Origin: Candidatus Zixiibacteriota bacterium
Lineage (GTDB): Bacteria; Zixibacteria; MSB-5A5; GN15; FEB-12
Direction of reading: 5' to 3'
Assembly: GCA_024277795.1 (NCBI GenBank)
Contig: JAJRUL010000119.1
Location: 1-36,342, forward strand
Length of the DNA: 36,342 nucleotides
The notes beneath the pieces were generated by a model. That model was given only the letters and a program-made list of their open reading frames with translations, was not told the DNA's origin and made no database searches. The position numbers and the translations under genes were made by a program. Below are positions 8,724 through 19,933 of this stretch, in pieces (position 1 is the first letter of the stretch; the number at the start of each line of letters is the position of its first letter).

Positions 8724-10181
8724 TTGAAGAATCGACAACAGGGAAGTTACGTGTCGAAGAAGCAACAACAAGAAACTAACATAGATCGCATAAAACGGAG
8801 GATGTTATTACATGCGATAGGGTCCGGTGGACGATTTATAGCGTCCTTAACTGCGATACAGATTCTATGTTATGTTTTTTCTGTCCCTTTAAATCTCAAT
8901 TTGCAAATTGTCTCAACACTGTTGATCATACGTGTTCTTGTTGAGTTGACAACATTTGAACCGAGAGTTCTGGAATCAAGTCTGGTACAAAAGCATTCAT
9001 TGCAGATACTCGGAACTGAGATACGTGTCAGTATTGCACTTTTTGCCTCATGTTGGTTATTCAAATGGAACATAGAGCAAAAGGTTATGCTCTATTTCTT
9101 CGGTTTGAACATTCTATTTCATTTTGTTCATCTTCTCTTAACAACGAAAGTTCTTAAGAGCTTGATGTACAAAAGAGGAAATGCTCAAGTTGTATCGAGC
9201 AATAGAGTTGTGATAGTCGGTACCGGTCAATGTGGGAAAGCGATTGCAGATATGTTGCTCTGTTCACCTGAGCTCGATGTTTCAATCGAAGGATTCTTAG
9301 ATTATCATCGAAAGGGCCTTTGGAGATATAGAGATATTCCACTAATCGGACATCCTGATATGTTGGAATCGATCATTGCGAAAGGACAACTCGATGCATT
9401 GATCGTTGCAACCGAACAGGAAGATCTCAAAAGAACAGGTTCACTTTTTTCAATCGCTGAAAAGATGGGTGTGACTATTAGTTTTGTTCCGACAATGTCA
9501 ACAAATTGCATTGCTCATCCAGTCCCGGCATCACTCAACGGTATGCCTACAATGTCTTACAGGTCAATCCCTGAAAATCGCCTTTCACTGATGGCAAAGA
9601 GTCTTTTTGATCGCGTGGGGGCGGCGATTGGATTGTTGCTTGCCTCTCCAATTATGCTTGCTTGTGCAATTGCGATTAAGTTGGAGAGTCCAGGGCCGGT
9701 TTTTTTCAGTCAAGTACGGTCAGGTCTCAATGGCAGAACATTTCGGTTGCTGAAGTTTCGGACTATGGTAGTTGATGCTGAAAAGAAGAAAGCAACATTG
9801 AATGATAAGAATGAAATGTCTGGTCCTGTTTTCAAAATTAGGAATGATCCGCGAGTAACAAGAATTGGTCGTTTACTGCGCAAGTTTTCTATTGATGAGA
9901 TACCGCAGTTTATCAATATCCTGCGTGGGGATATGTCGCTTGTTGGCCCGCGTCCACCATTACCATCAGAAGTAGAAAAATATGAACCGTGGCAACATAG
10001 GAAACTCTCAGTTAAACCCGGGTTGACATGTAAATGGCAGGTGAGCGGACGAAACAATATAGACTTTGAAAACTGGATGAAGCTCGACTTGGAATATATT
10101 GACAGTTGGTCTCTGTGGGAGGATACGAAAATTCTTGCACGTACACCAGTTGCTGTTCTCAAAGGGGACGGTGCTTCATAG
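8724..10181 (+). CDS. Exopolysaccharide biosynthesis polyprenyl glycosylphosphotransferase (initiating sugar-phosphate transferase)
   Basis: N-terminal TM region, NAD-binding-like domain (VVIVGTGQCGKAIADML), C-terminal bacterial sugar transferase domain (FDRVGAAIGLLLASPIMLACAIAIKLESPGPVFFSQVRSGLNGRTFRLLKFRTM, DEIPQFINILRGDMSLVGPRPPLPSEV). Confidence 0.93.
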   Translation: MKNRQQGSYVSKKQQQETNIDRIKRRMLLHAIGSGGRFIASLTAIQILCYVFSVPLNLNLQIVSTLLIIRVLVELTTFEPRVLESSLVQKHSLQILGTEIRVSIALFASCWLFKWNIEQKVMLYFFGLNILFHFVHLLLTTKVLKSLMYKRGNAQVVSSNRVVIVGTGQCGKAIADMLLCSPELDVSIEGFLDYHRKGLWRYRDIPLIGHPDMLESIIAKGQLDALIVATEQEDLKRTGSLFSIAEKMGVTISFVPTMSTNCIAHPVPASLNGMPTMSYRSIPENRLSLMAKSLFDRVGAAIGLLLASPIMLACAIAIKLESPGPVFFSQVRSGLNGRTFRLLKFRTMVVDAEKKKATLNDKNEMSGPVFKIRNDPRVTRIGRLLRKFSIDEIPQFINILRGDMSLVGPRPPLPSEVEKYEPWQHRKLSVKPGLTCKWQVSGRNNIDFENWMKLDLEYIDSWSLWEDTKILARTPVAVLKGDGAS

Positions 10182-10293
10182 AAATGCAAAAGGTAAGGTA
10201 TTACGAATGAACAATCTGTACAAATGGATCATTGCTATAGCTGTCATAGCATTGTAGATCAAACGATAATCCCCCTACTGAAGATACTCTCCG

Positions 10294-10845
10294 CTATTCC
10301 TCTAACTCGACACCGAGAGCATCGGCCATTCGGTTGACATAGTTGAAGTAAGAAACAACTTGTACAATATCATGAAGAATGTGATCATCAAACCCAAGTG
10401 ATCTCATACCATTGATATAATCCTGATTGATTGTATGTGCCTTGAGAGTAATCATTTCGGTATAGTCAAGTATCTGCTTATCGAAAGAAGATATATTGGC
10501 GGAACGCCAGTCGGTTGTCAGTTCGTTTTTCAAGCTATCATCACATAAGCGTTCACCAAGTTTTTTAAGAGACCGCAACGCGGTCCAGTGATGCTCAATT
10601 CAGTAATGGCATTTGTTTATTGCAGAAACAACAGTTGCAATCATCTCACGTTGTGCGCGTGATAATGGAGATTTTTGAAACATTATCGAGCGGTAGAACT
10701 CAACATGATGTTGCATTGCTTTCGGATTCAAACCTGCAATCCGAACGATGTTTGCGGGAGTGTAGTTTGCTCCACCGTAGGATTCATACAGTTTTTTCAA
10801 TTCATCAGATGCATCTTCGTATTCGATATAATCAATATAGGCCAT
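10294..10845 (-). CDS. AhpD/carboxymuconolactone-decarboxylase-like (peroxidase-related) protein; candidate selenoprotein with in-frame TGA at 10600-10602
   Basis: ORFs 10600-10845 and 10294-10578 lie in the same frame, separated only by one TGA; joined product EMIATVVSAINKCHY-U-IEHHWTALRSL matches the E...CxxC...H catalytic motif with U at the second Cys; hairpin GGACCGC-GTT-GCGGTCT starts 13 nt after the TGA; 183 aa in total. Confidence 0.75.
10570..10586 (-). promoter_or_regulatory. Candidate bacterial SECIS hairpin
   Basis: Minus strand 5'-GGACCGC GTT GCGGTCT: perfect 6-bp stem plus one G-U pair, 3-nt loop starting with G, 20 nt between the TGA and the loop G. Confidence 0.6.
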
Positions 10846-10871
10846 TTATAATACTCCTGTCAGTTACTGCA

Positions 10872-10905
10872 TAAAAAAAGCCGGACTTATGCCCGACTTT
10901 TTTAT
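10872..10905 (-). terminator. Terminator-like hairpin between the beta-barrel remnant and the CMD-like gene
   Basis: AAAAAAAGCCGG-acttatg-CCCGACTTTTTT (one mismatch), poly-T on both strands. Confidence 0.6.
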
Positions 10906-10919
10906 GCTATATGAGTTGC

Positions 10920-11208
10920 TTACATCGGAACGTAAAACGTTATTCCACCAGTTATAGTAACAAACGACGTTTTGAATCCAACTATCAGATTGGAGACATC
11001 TCTAATCTCTGTCTCTTCTGTATTGGCATAGACATACCCAAGCTCCCCGTTTATACTAAAGCTCGGTGACATCATGGCAACAATACCGATCCCTGCAAAG
11101 ACTCCAACAGTTGCTTTTGCTTCTATTTTTTCTGATGGAGATTTAAAGTCAAGTCCGGTTATATCAAGTCCCAGACGAAAAAACGGCCGAATGTTGCTTC
11201 CTGTCGAT
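10920..11208 (-). pseudogene. 5'-truncated outer-membrane beta-barrel protein (C-terminal ~96 aa) abutting the IS
   Basis: Minus-frame translation ...STGSNIRPFFRLGLDITGLDFKSPSEKIEAKATVGVFAGIGIVAMMSPSFSINGELGYVYANTEETEIRDVSNLIVGFKTSFVTITGGITFYVPM*; reading is cut at the IS left end. Confidence 0.6.
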
Positions 11209-12265
11209 GCTGTATAAGTTAGTTAATTCGTAGCCAAAATTATAATATATTAAACATAAAGGTAATTTTGAGTTATGCGATTAAATAGCCAAGATAGTAC
11301 AATCAAGCGTAATTATCTTCAGAAGTATCGTTTTTTAATGAAGGAATATGAGTTAGTAAAAAAGAAAGAACATCCCAAATACAAATTTGTATGGGAGTTT
11401 TATGAATCAACAGATACTGACCGTCGGACATTTTTAAAGTATTACAATCGTTATAAACAAAGCGGTAAAGAGAGTGATCTTCTGCCACGTAAACGAGGTC
11501 CAAAATGGAAGAGCAGATGTCCTCTTCCGTTTATTGAGAATAAGGTTCTTTCGCTTCGAGAAAAAGGGTTGAATAGATATGAGATAATTCATATTTTAAA
11601 ACCGAAACTAAAAAGTCATACACCCTCACCGTCAGGTGTCTATAATATATTTAAGCGTCATAATGTAAATAGGTTACGTCCTCCAATGAAAGCAAATAAG
11701 CGATTGATAATTAAGAAAAAAGCTGGAGAATTAGGTCATATAGATAGTCATTACCTCTCAAAGTGTATTATTCACAGTGAGAGTCGACATCGTTACTTGG
11801 TTGTTGTTATTGATTCCTGTACTCGTGTTGCGTGGGCAGAGCTGGTTGATGACATTAAATCTCTGAGTGTAATGTTTGCGGCATTAAAATGTTTTAATAT
11901 CCTTGCTGATCATTATAATATCCGGTTTCAGGAGGTGTTAACAGATAATGGTCCAGAATTTGGAACAAAGGTTTCAAAGAAGAAAGATAATCATCCCTTT
12001 GAACGAATGTTGATGGAACTTGAAGTCAAACACAGATATACCCGACCGTATAGACCTCAAACAAATGGGAAAGCAGAAAGATTTTGGAGAACGATAGAAG
12101 AAAATTTGCTTCACGAAACAACCTTTGATTCAGTGGACGAATTAAAGGAAGAACTATTGCAATACCTCTACTATTATAATCAGGAAAGACCACATCAAGG
12201 TATAGGGGGAATAACACCTGTTGAATTTAACAAAAACTGTCCACGAATTACTTGACTTATACAGC
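11209..12265 (+). mobile_element. Insertion sequence, single-ORF DDE type
   Basis: Ends GCTGTATAAGTTAGTTAATTCGTAG (left) and the reverse complement of CCACGAATTACTTGACTTATACAGC (right), about 21/25 identical; possible 3-bp target duplication GAT at 11206-11208 and 12266-12268; encloses the transposase ORF. Confidence 0.8.
11275..12255 (+). CDS. Transposase with rve/integrase-core (DDE) domain, IS481-like
   Basis: GHIDSHYL...VLTDNGPEFG...YRPQTNGKAERFWRTIEENLL...YYNQERPHQGIGGITPVEF. Confidence 0.88.
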   Translation: MRLNSQDSTIKRNYLQKYRFLMKEYELVKKKEHPKYKFVWEFYESTDTDRRTFLKYYNRYKQSGKESDLLPRKRGPKWKSRCPLPFIENKVLSLREKGLNRYEIIHILKPKLKSHTPSPSGVYNIFKRHNVNRLRPPMKANKRLIIKKKAGELGHIDSHYLSKCIIHSESRHRYLVVVIDSCTRVAWAELVDDIKSLSVMFAALKCFNILADHYNIRFQEVLTDNGPEFGTKVSKKKDNHPFERMLMELEVKHRYTRPYRPQTNGKAERFWRTIEENLLHETTFDSVDELKEELLQYLYYYNQERPHQGIGGITPVEFNKNCPRIT

Positions 12266-12299
12266 GATGACGACAATGAATTATCGTTACCGATTGTAC

Positions 12300-12412
12300 C
12301 CCACCAAGAGATCTCGAAGAGATCGGCTGGTGGGTGCTCATTTAGTCTTTGAAACTACTGAATATTATGATCTATCGTTTATATCAATGAAAGTCAGTTC
12401 CCAGTAGCGATT
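12300..12412. repeat. Dispersed repeat copy 1 with palindromic head
   Basis: CCCACCAAGAGATCTCGAAGAGATCGGCTGGTGGG...CATTTAGTCTTTGAAA...ATGAAAG.CAGTT; near-identical head recurs at 14354. Confidence 0.75.
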
Positions 12413-12594
12413 TTAGGGCAAACCATGAATAATATATTATTTTCAACCTATTATTTTTGACTGACACGCTCTGTCAGTGGAGAAAACTATTCTATATATA
12501 GGAAAAATGTGATATATTTGTTGATACATGAACCCGTATCTTGAGCAAATATATTATGAAGAAAAAGACAGTGATTAAGAAAGGTACGTCGAAC

Positions 12595-13650
12595 ATGGCA
12601 ACATCAACTATGCCTGATCGGACAAAAGCACTTGAAGCCGCAATGACCCAGATTGAACGATCTTTTGGCAAGGGGTCGATTATGCGTCTTGGAGCGGGCA
12701 CAATCCAGGCAATCGAGGTCATAAAAACAGGCTCACTTGGATTGGATAAAGCTCTTGGTGTCGGTGGAATCCCACGTGGCCGAGTTACTGAGATTTTCGG
12801 TCCGGAATCATCGGGCAAAACTACTCTCACTTTGCATGTTATTGCACAGGCACAGAAAGAGGGAGGAGTCGCCGCTTTTATCGATGCCGAGCATGCGCTT
12901 GATGCTACCTACGCTCGTGCGCTTGGAGTCGATATTGACAATTTGCTGATTTCTCAACCAGATACCGGCGAACAAGCACTTGAAATTACTGAAACTCTGG
13001 TTCGTTCAGGAGCTGTTGATATTCTTGTGGTCGATTCAGTTGCCGCTTTGACTCCACGTTCTGAAATCGAGGGGGATATGGGGGATGCCCAGATGGGTAT
13101 GCAGGCGCGGTTGATGTCGCAAGCACTTCGGAAGCTAACTGCTATTATTTCAAAATCTCATACTTCGGTTATCTTTATCAACCAAATACGGATGAAAATT
13201 GGTGTGATGTTCGGCAATCCGGAAACAACAACGGGCGGAAATGCTTTGAAGTTCTATTCGACGACACGGCTTGACATTCGCAAAATTCCAACGATCAAAG
13301 ATAATCAGCAGGTGATAGGATCACGTACACGTGTGCGAGTAGTCAAAAATAAAGTCGCCCCACCCTTTAGAGAAGCTGAGTTTGATATTATTTACGGTAC
13401 TGGTATCTCTCGTACTGGTGAACTGCTTGATATGGCAGTCGAAAATGGTATCATCGATAAATCTGGTGCATGGTTCTCCTATGGCTCCGATCGCCTTGGT
13501 CAGGGACGAGAGAACTCAAAAGCATTCCTTGAGGCCAATCCTGCTATCTTTGAAGAAGTCGCGACAAAAGTCCAAAAAGTGCTTGGGTTGATTCCAGATG
13601 ATACTGAAGCTACCGACGAAGCTGAGGAAAAAGAAGAGGTAGCGGGATAG
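12595..13650 (+). CDS. recA: Recombinase RecA
   Basis: [76 protein letters not shown]; start taken at MATS..., although the ORF track opens at 12541. Confidence 0.97.
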   Translation: MATSTMPDRTKALEAAMTQIERSFGKGSIMRLGAGTIQAIEVIKTGSLGLDKALGVGGIPRGRVTEIFGPESSGKTTLTLHVIAQAQKEGGVAAFIDAEHALDATYARALGVDIDNLLISQPDTGEQALEITETLVRSGAVDILVVDSVAALTPRSEIEGDMGDAQMGMQARLMSQALRKLTAIISKSHTSVIFINQIRMKIGVMFGNPETTTGGNALKFYSTTRLDIRKIPTIKDNQQVIGSRTRVRVVKNKVAPPFREAEFDIIYGTGISRTGELLDMAVENGIIDKSGAWFSYGSDRLGQGRENSKAFLEANPAIFEEVATKVQKVLGLIPDDTEATDEAEEKEEVAG

Positions 13651-13717
13651 AGTTAATATAGTTCTACAGGCCAAACAGGTATTGGCTGATTACGTTATAT
13701 GTATATTGTTATTAGTG

Positions 13718-13750
13718 AAAGCCGTCCCGGGCTAAAAGGACGGCTTTCTT
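13718..13750 (+). terminator. Rho-independent terminator downstream of recA
   Basis: AAAGCCGTCC-cgggctaaaa-GGACGGCTTTCTT. Confidence 0.8.
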
Positions 13751-14353
13751 CGCGGCCAGCGGTCTCTTTGAATACACCGCCAGTGAGACCGCTGACGAGC
13801 ATCGCACAATCTGCCGAGGCAGATTGTGGGTGGTATTTCTTTCCTTATTTTGTAATCAGAGGTTTCCCTCTTACTGTCATGAGTGAATCTGATCGATGAG
13901 ATCTGTGGCTATTCTTGGAGTTATGTTGTCGATATGTAAAGCTCAACGTTGAATGGACAGAGGTATGCAATCCAACAGAATGAAACTGCGATATACTAGA
14001 TATCAATCTACAGCTAACGAACACAACAGACTCCTTGAGACTCTCTCAGAAGTTACATTACATATTCAATAGCTGTTTATACTATATGACATCCACTTAG
14101 TGATAAAGTTGATTAAATTGTTACAACGTGAGCGAATTGCTGAATAAAAACCTATTTGGGTTTATTGCGTTTCTGTAACATGCATAGTATACGAGACGCT
14201 CTCTTGGCTGTCAAGCGATTTATCCGATTTTATGATGTGGTTTTGTTGCTGTCGGGTCACACTTTTGACCAGTCAAAAGCAAGACCCGCCAGAAGGATGG
14301 AGAGTGCATCTTGTCATTGCGAGTAAAGCGAAACAATCTCTACCTTACTGTAC

Positions 14354-14462
14354 ACCACCAAGAGATCTCGAAAAGATCGGCTGGTGGGTTCTTCATTTAG
14401 TCTTTGAAATTGTTAAATATATGTTCCATGGTTAATAATGAAAGCCAGTTAGCAGTAGCGTA
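14354..14462. repeat. Dispersed repeat copy 2
   Basis: ACCACCAAGAGATCTCGAAAAGATCGGCTGGTGGGTT...CATTTAGTCTTTGAAA...AATGAAAGCCAGTT matches 12300-12412. Confidence 0.75.
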
Positions 14463-14525
14463 GCGTCCGCTTGCGGACCTGCGACCATACCACATCCCAC
14501 ATCCCATCATTACCGAACCCCACCC

Positions 14526-14605
14526 CGTCATTGCGAGCGTAGCGAAGCAATCTCTGCTGTACTATCAACAAGATCGCCACGTCGCTTTCGCTCCTCGCGA
14601 TGACG
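14526..14605. repeat. GTCATTGCGAG-type dispersed palindromic repeat
   Basis: CGTCATTGCGAGCGTAGCGAAGCAATCT...CGCTTTCGCTCCTCGCGATGACG; partial copy at 14313 (GTCATTGCGAGTAAAGCGAAACAATCT). Confidence 0.75.
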
Positions 14606-14741
14606 ACAATGATACCGAAGACGATGACGTACATTTTGTGGGTGGCAGACCTTCTGGTCTGCCCCTTAACATATATCCCACCATAAGCGAAGCTCTTGGT
14701 AAGCCTCTCATAAAAAAACAATAAAAACAGGCAATGCCTTG

Positions 14742-16133
14742 TTATGCCTTCGGCCCGATCATCTTCTCAGGGCGAACCTTTTCATCAAATTCAGCTTCGG
14801 TTAACAAACCCAACTCAACTGCCGCCTCTTTAAGCGTCGTGCCGTCGGCGTGTGCTTTCTTTGCGATCTTTGCTGCATTGTCATAGCCAACATGAGGATT
14901 AAGTGCGGTCACGAGCATAAGTGAATTATTCAAGTTTTTTGTGATATTTACTTCATTCGGTTCTATTCCGACTGCACAGTTTTCATTGAACATCTCACAA
15001 GCATCTGCAATCAAACGAATCGACTGTAACAGATTGTAGATCATTACTGGTTTGAAAACATTTAACTCGAAATTACCTGATGAGCCACCGATATTGACCG
15101 AAACATCATTCCCGATTACTTGTGCACAAACCATAGTCATTGCTTCCGACTGTGTTGGATTTACTTTCCCGGGCATAATCGAAGACCCTGGTTCATTAGC
15201 AGGGATATTAATTTCACCGATTCCACAACGAGGGCCTGATGCGAGCCAGCGCACATCATTAGCAATTTTCATTAAGGAACAAGCAAGCGTTTTCATCACT
15301 CCTGACATTTCAACCAAAGCATCATGTGCCGCTAATGATTCAAACTTATTGGGAGCTGTGATAAATTTCTTTCCAGTAAGTTTGGCAATAACTTGAGCAG
15401 ACTTTACAGCAAACTCTGGATGAGTATTCAAGCCAGTGCCAACTGCTGTACCGCCGAGTGCGAGAGGATACAATCTTTGTAAGGCATCATGTACTCTTGC
15501 CAAACCGAGTGACAATTGTGCAGAATAGGCTGAGAATTCCTGCCCCAGAGTCAACGGGGTCGCATCCATCAGATGTGTTCGACCGATCTTGATATTCTTC
15601 TCAAATGCCTTTGATTTTTCTTCCAATGTGTCACGTAGTTGTGTTACCATAGGAATCAATCGCCGATGGATCTCTTCAACTGCAGCGATATGCATTGCTG
15701 TCGGAAAAGTATCATTTGACGATTGCGCTTTATTGACATCATCATTTGGATGAATAGGTTTCTTAGACCCGAGTTCTCCGCCTGCCAATTCAATAGCTCT
15801 ATTGGCTATCACTTCATTTGTGTTCATATTGGTCTGTGTACCAGAACCAGTTTGCCATATTACAAGAGGGAAGTGCTCATCTAGTTTCCCGTCGATTACT
15901 TCATCAGCTGCCTTAACAATCAAATCACCCTTTTCTTTCGGTAATAACCCAAGCTCAACATTAACCATTGCGGCAGCTTTTTTGAGGATCCCCATTGCTC
16001 TGATCAACTCACGAGGCATCCGTTCGCCACCTATTTTGAAATTCTGAATCGATCTCGCTGTCTGACAGCCGTAGTACTTATCAGCAGGGACATTCATCTC
16101 GCCCATAGTATCTGTTTCAACACGGTATTCCAT
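14742..16133 (-). CDS. fumC: Fumarate hydratase, class II
   Basis: [75 protein letters not shown]; start chosen at [13 protein letters not shown], preceded by GGAGG. Confidence 0.93.
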   Translation of the reverse strand: MEYRVETDTMGEMNVPADKYYGCQTARSIQNFKIGGERMPRELIRAMGILKKAAAMVNVELGLLPKEKGDLIVKAADEVIDGKLDEHFPLVIWQTGSGTQTNMNTNEVIANRAIELAGGELGSKKPIHPNDDVNKAQSSNDTFPTAMHIAAVEEIHRRLIPMVTQLRDTLEEKSKAFEKNIKIGRTHLMDATPLTLGQEFSAYSAQLSLGLARVHDALQRLYPLALGGTAVGTGLNTHPEFAVKSAQVIAKLTGKKFITAPNKFESLAAHDALVEMSGVMKTLACSLMKIANDVRWLASGPRCGIGEINIPANEPGSSIMPGKVNPTQSEAMTMVCAQVIGNDVSVNIGGSSGNFELNVFKPVMIYNLLQSIRLIADACEMFNENCAVGIEPNEVNITKNLNNSLMLVTALNPHVGYDNAAKIAKKAHADGTTLKEAAVELGLLTEAEFDEKVRPEKMIGPKA

Positions 16134-16308
16134 AGTACCTCCACACAGTGAGTGACCCACAAGCATAATATACTCCATAATGCTTGTGAATGTTTTCTCA
16201 TATTTATTGTGACAATATATACATTTACAACGCACTGGCAAGGATGTTTGACCAATAGGAATATATCTACATAACTCAAGGCAGGTAAAAATAAGTGAAC
16301 AGAAAACA

Positions 16309-16340
16309 AAAAAGCCGGAGTCGAAAGACTCCAGCTTTTA
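16309..16340 (-). terminator. Rho-independent terminator after the RRM protein gene
   Basis: Minus strand TAAAAGCTGGAGTC-tttc-GACTCCGGCTTTTTT. Confidence 0.8.
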
Positions 16341-16380
16341 TTATAGAACAAATATTTTTTTATTCTATAGAAGACAGGGA

Positions 16381-16656
16381 CTAGTAACGTCCACCGCCAC
16401 CACCGCCACCGCTGGTTTTTGGACGTGCCTGATTGACACGAAGTGGGCGACCTTCAAGCTCTGTGCCGTCAAGACCGTCGATAGCAGATTGACCTGCTGC
16501 ATCATCAGGCATTTCTACAAAGGCAAAGCCACGTGAACGACCGGTTTCGCGGTCCATGATGATTTTCGCATCGGATACTTCGCCGAATGCTGCAAATGCT
16601 TGACGAAGTGAGTCTTCGGTTGCTTGAAAGGAAAGGTTTCCTACATAGATGTTCAT
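16381..16656 (-). CDS. RRM-domain RNA-binding protein with Gly-rich tail
   Basis: MNIYVGNLSFQATEDSLRQAF...RSRGFAFVEM (RNP2/RNP1), GGGGGGGRY C-terminus. Confidence 0.95.
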   Translation of the reverse strand: MNIYVGNLSFQATEDSLRQAFAAFGEVSDAKIIMDRETGRSRGFAFVEMPDDAAGQSAIDGLDGTELEGRPLRVNQARPKTSGGGGGGGRY

Positions 16657-16844
16657 TTAATTCTTCTCCAAAAAATAATTATCAATTTCTTTTTCTGGCC
16701 TATTCCCGGTTCCCTGCTAAAAAACTTTGCTAAAATGAACTCCTCCTGTTTTCGACAACCCTCACCGGCCGGTCAGAGATGGGTAGCAGGCAGGCGACCT
16801 GATCCATCAATGACAACACTCCGATATTCTCATATATTTTTATA

Positions 16845-18437
<1,593 letters not shown>

Positions 18438-18487
18438 GATTTGTAAAGTTGTTGCTGTTGGAGCTTATCATGGAGACTATCTTATCC

Positions 18488-19000
18488 CTACCCTACAGCA
18501 GTAGCGAACTGTTTCCTCAGAGCGGTTTTGACACAACCTGGTACTAAAGTTCCGATATCACCTCCATGTGAAGCGACATCTTTAACGATTGTAGAAGTGA
18601 GGTATACCCACTTCAACGACGGCATCAAAAATACTGTTTCAATTTCTTTGGCTAGCTTTCTATTCATAAGTGCCATCTGGAATTCATATTCAAAATCAGA
18701 AATAGCTCGCAACCCTCGTACAATTGCACTTGCCTTCATTTCTCGAGAAAGCTCTGCCAATAATCCATTAAAACCAATCACTCTAACTTGAGAAGAATAC
18801 GGTTTATTCGAAATAGACTTTTCGACCATTTCGATACGTTCTTCAAAGTTAAATAGGGGTTCTTTGCTGGTATTTCGGGCGACTGCAACTATGACATCTT
18901 CGAAAAGATGACAGGCTCTCTCAATTAATGAGATATGCCCATTCGTCACAGGGTCGAACGTTCCAGGATAAACAGCGCGATTTTTTTTTACACTAACCAA
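18488..19000 (-). CDS. coaD: Phosphopantetheine adenylyltransferase
   Basis: AVYPGTFDPVTNGHISLIERA, ISDFEYEFQMALMNRKL, PSLKWVYLTSTIVKDVASHGGDI. Confidence 0.95.
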   Translation of the reverse strand: MVSVKKNRAVYPGTFDPVTNGHISLIERACHLFEDVIVAVARNTSKEPLFNFEERIEMVEKSISNKPYSSQVRVIGFNGLLAELSREMKASAIVRGLRAISDFEYEFQMALMNRKLAKEIETVFLMPSLKWVYLTSTIVKDVASHGGDIGTLVPGCVKTALRKQFATAVG

Positions 19001-19039
19001 ATACTAAAGCCATAAAAACAAAATTACTAACTAACAATA

Positions 19040-19933
19040 TTAAGATACGTTTCCACTATCTGAAAGGCAAGCGCTAAATGAGGCCAGTCCCAAAGCTGAC
19101 AGGATAGAGCTTGTATGAGCTTGAGTCGGCTTCTCGGTCTGATTGAAGTATCCTAAGTTCATCTTTGGTCTTTCTACCGTTATATCAAGTTCCTCGGCTA
19201 TAATGGCAATCACAGCATCAGACAAATTCCCCCCTGATATGACTACAGAAATCAGGGGAAGATTTATTCCAGAGTCGAAAAGTGATGCGAGATGAAAATC
19301 AAGAAGCGTTTTCAACTCAGGCAGAATATGACTGATTTCATCTGTTGAAATAGTCTTACTCAACTGGAATGGTAGGACAAAAAGGTCAACTATTGAACAA
19401 TGGTAGACCAATGCGACAGAGATATATCTATCTGAGATATCAAGGTATGCAACAAATTCACCGTTGGTACTGTGACAAAAATCCAGCCACCCTCGAACTT
19501 GTGCAACCAATCGTGATGAAAAACGAAGCTGTTGTATGTCTTTATGGCTCAAATCATATTCTTGAAGAAGGAAGTCCTCAAGCTGTTGCCGTCTTATTAT
19601 CAGGCCGACATGATGGTTATGATCCTTACCACTGATCACATCAATCAAATATTCATCACTATCACACAGTATTGACTCTCTGATTTCAAAAGCGACTGCA
19701 CTGGTAATATCAACTCCGTGAGGGTATGTCATATTAACCGTATGTATATTGATCAGTCGGTCTGGAAGTGCAATATGTGCATTCGAGTACTCAATCAGAT
19801 AATCAGTAAGGTTTATTACTTCAACAGTCTCCCATGTGACAACTTCAGAGCGTCCTGAATCGGTTCGCAGTTTAACAATTGTTGCCTGATTATTCTGAAG
19901 GTCTATGCCAGTGAAGATCGGAGTCGTCGTCAT
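19040..19933 (-). CDS. PilM-like (actin-fold) protein
   Basis: TPIFTGIDLQNNQATIVKLRTDSG N-terminus, VAYLDISDRYISVALVY, VVISGGNLSDAVIAIIAEELDITVERPKM; start overlaps the stop of the ComEA-like gene by 4 nt. Confidence 0.5.
   Translation of the reverse strand: MTTTPIFTGIDLQNNQATIVKLRTDSGRSEVVTWETVEVINLTDYLIEYSNAHIALPDRLINIHTVNMTYPHGVDITSAVAFEIRESILCDSDEYLIDVISGKDHNHHVGLIIRRQQLEDFLLQEYDLSHKDIQQLRFSSRLVAQVRGWLDFCHSTNGEFVAYLDISDRYISVALVYHCSIVDLFVLPFQLSKTISTDEISHILPELKTLLDFHLASLFDSGINLPLISVVISGGNLSDAVIAIIAEELDITVERPKMNLGYFNQTEKPTQAHTSSILSALGLASFSACLSDSGNVS

Noticed and set aside
14742-16241. Longer fumC start at 16241 as in the ORF track
   Set aside because: The extra N-terminal 36 aa are not FumC-like; ATG at 16133 has a good RBS (GGAGG)
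16094-16351. 85-aa minus ORF overlapping the fumC start and the terminator
   Set aside because: Runs across a terminator hairpin and the fumC start in another frame; not protein-like
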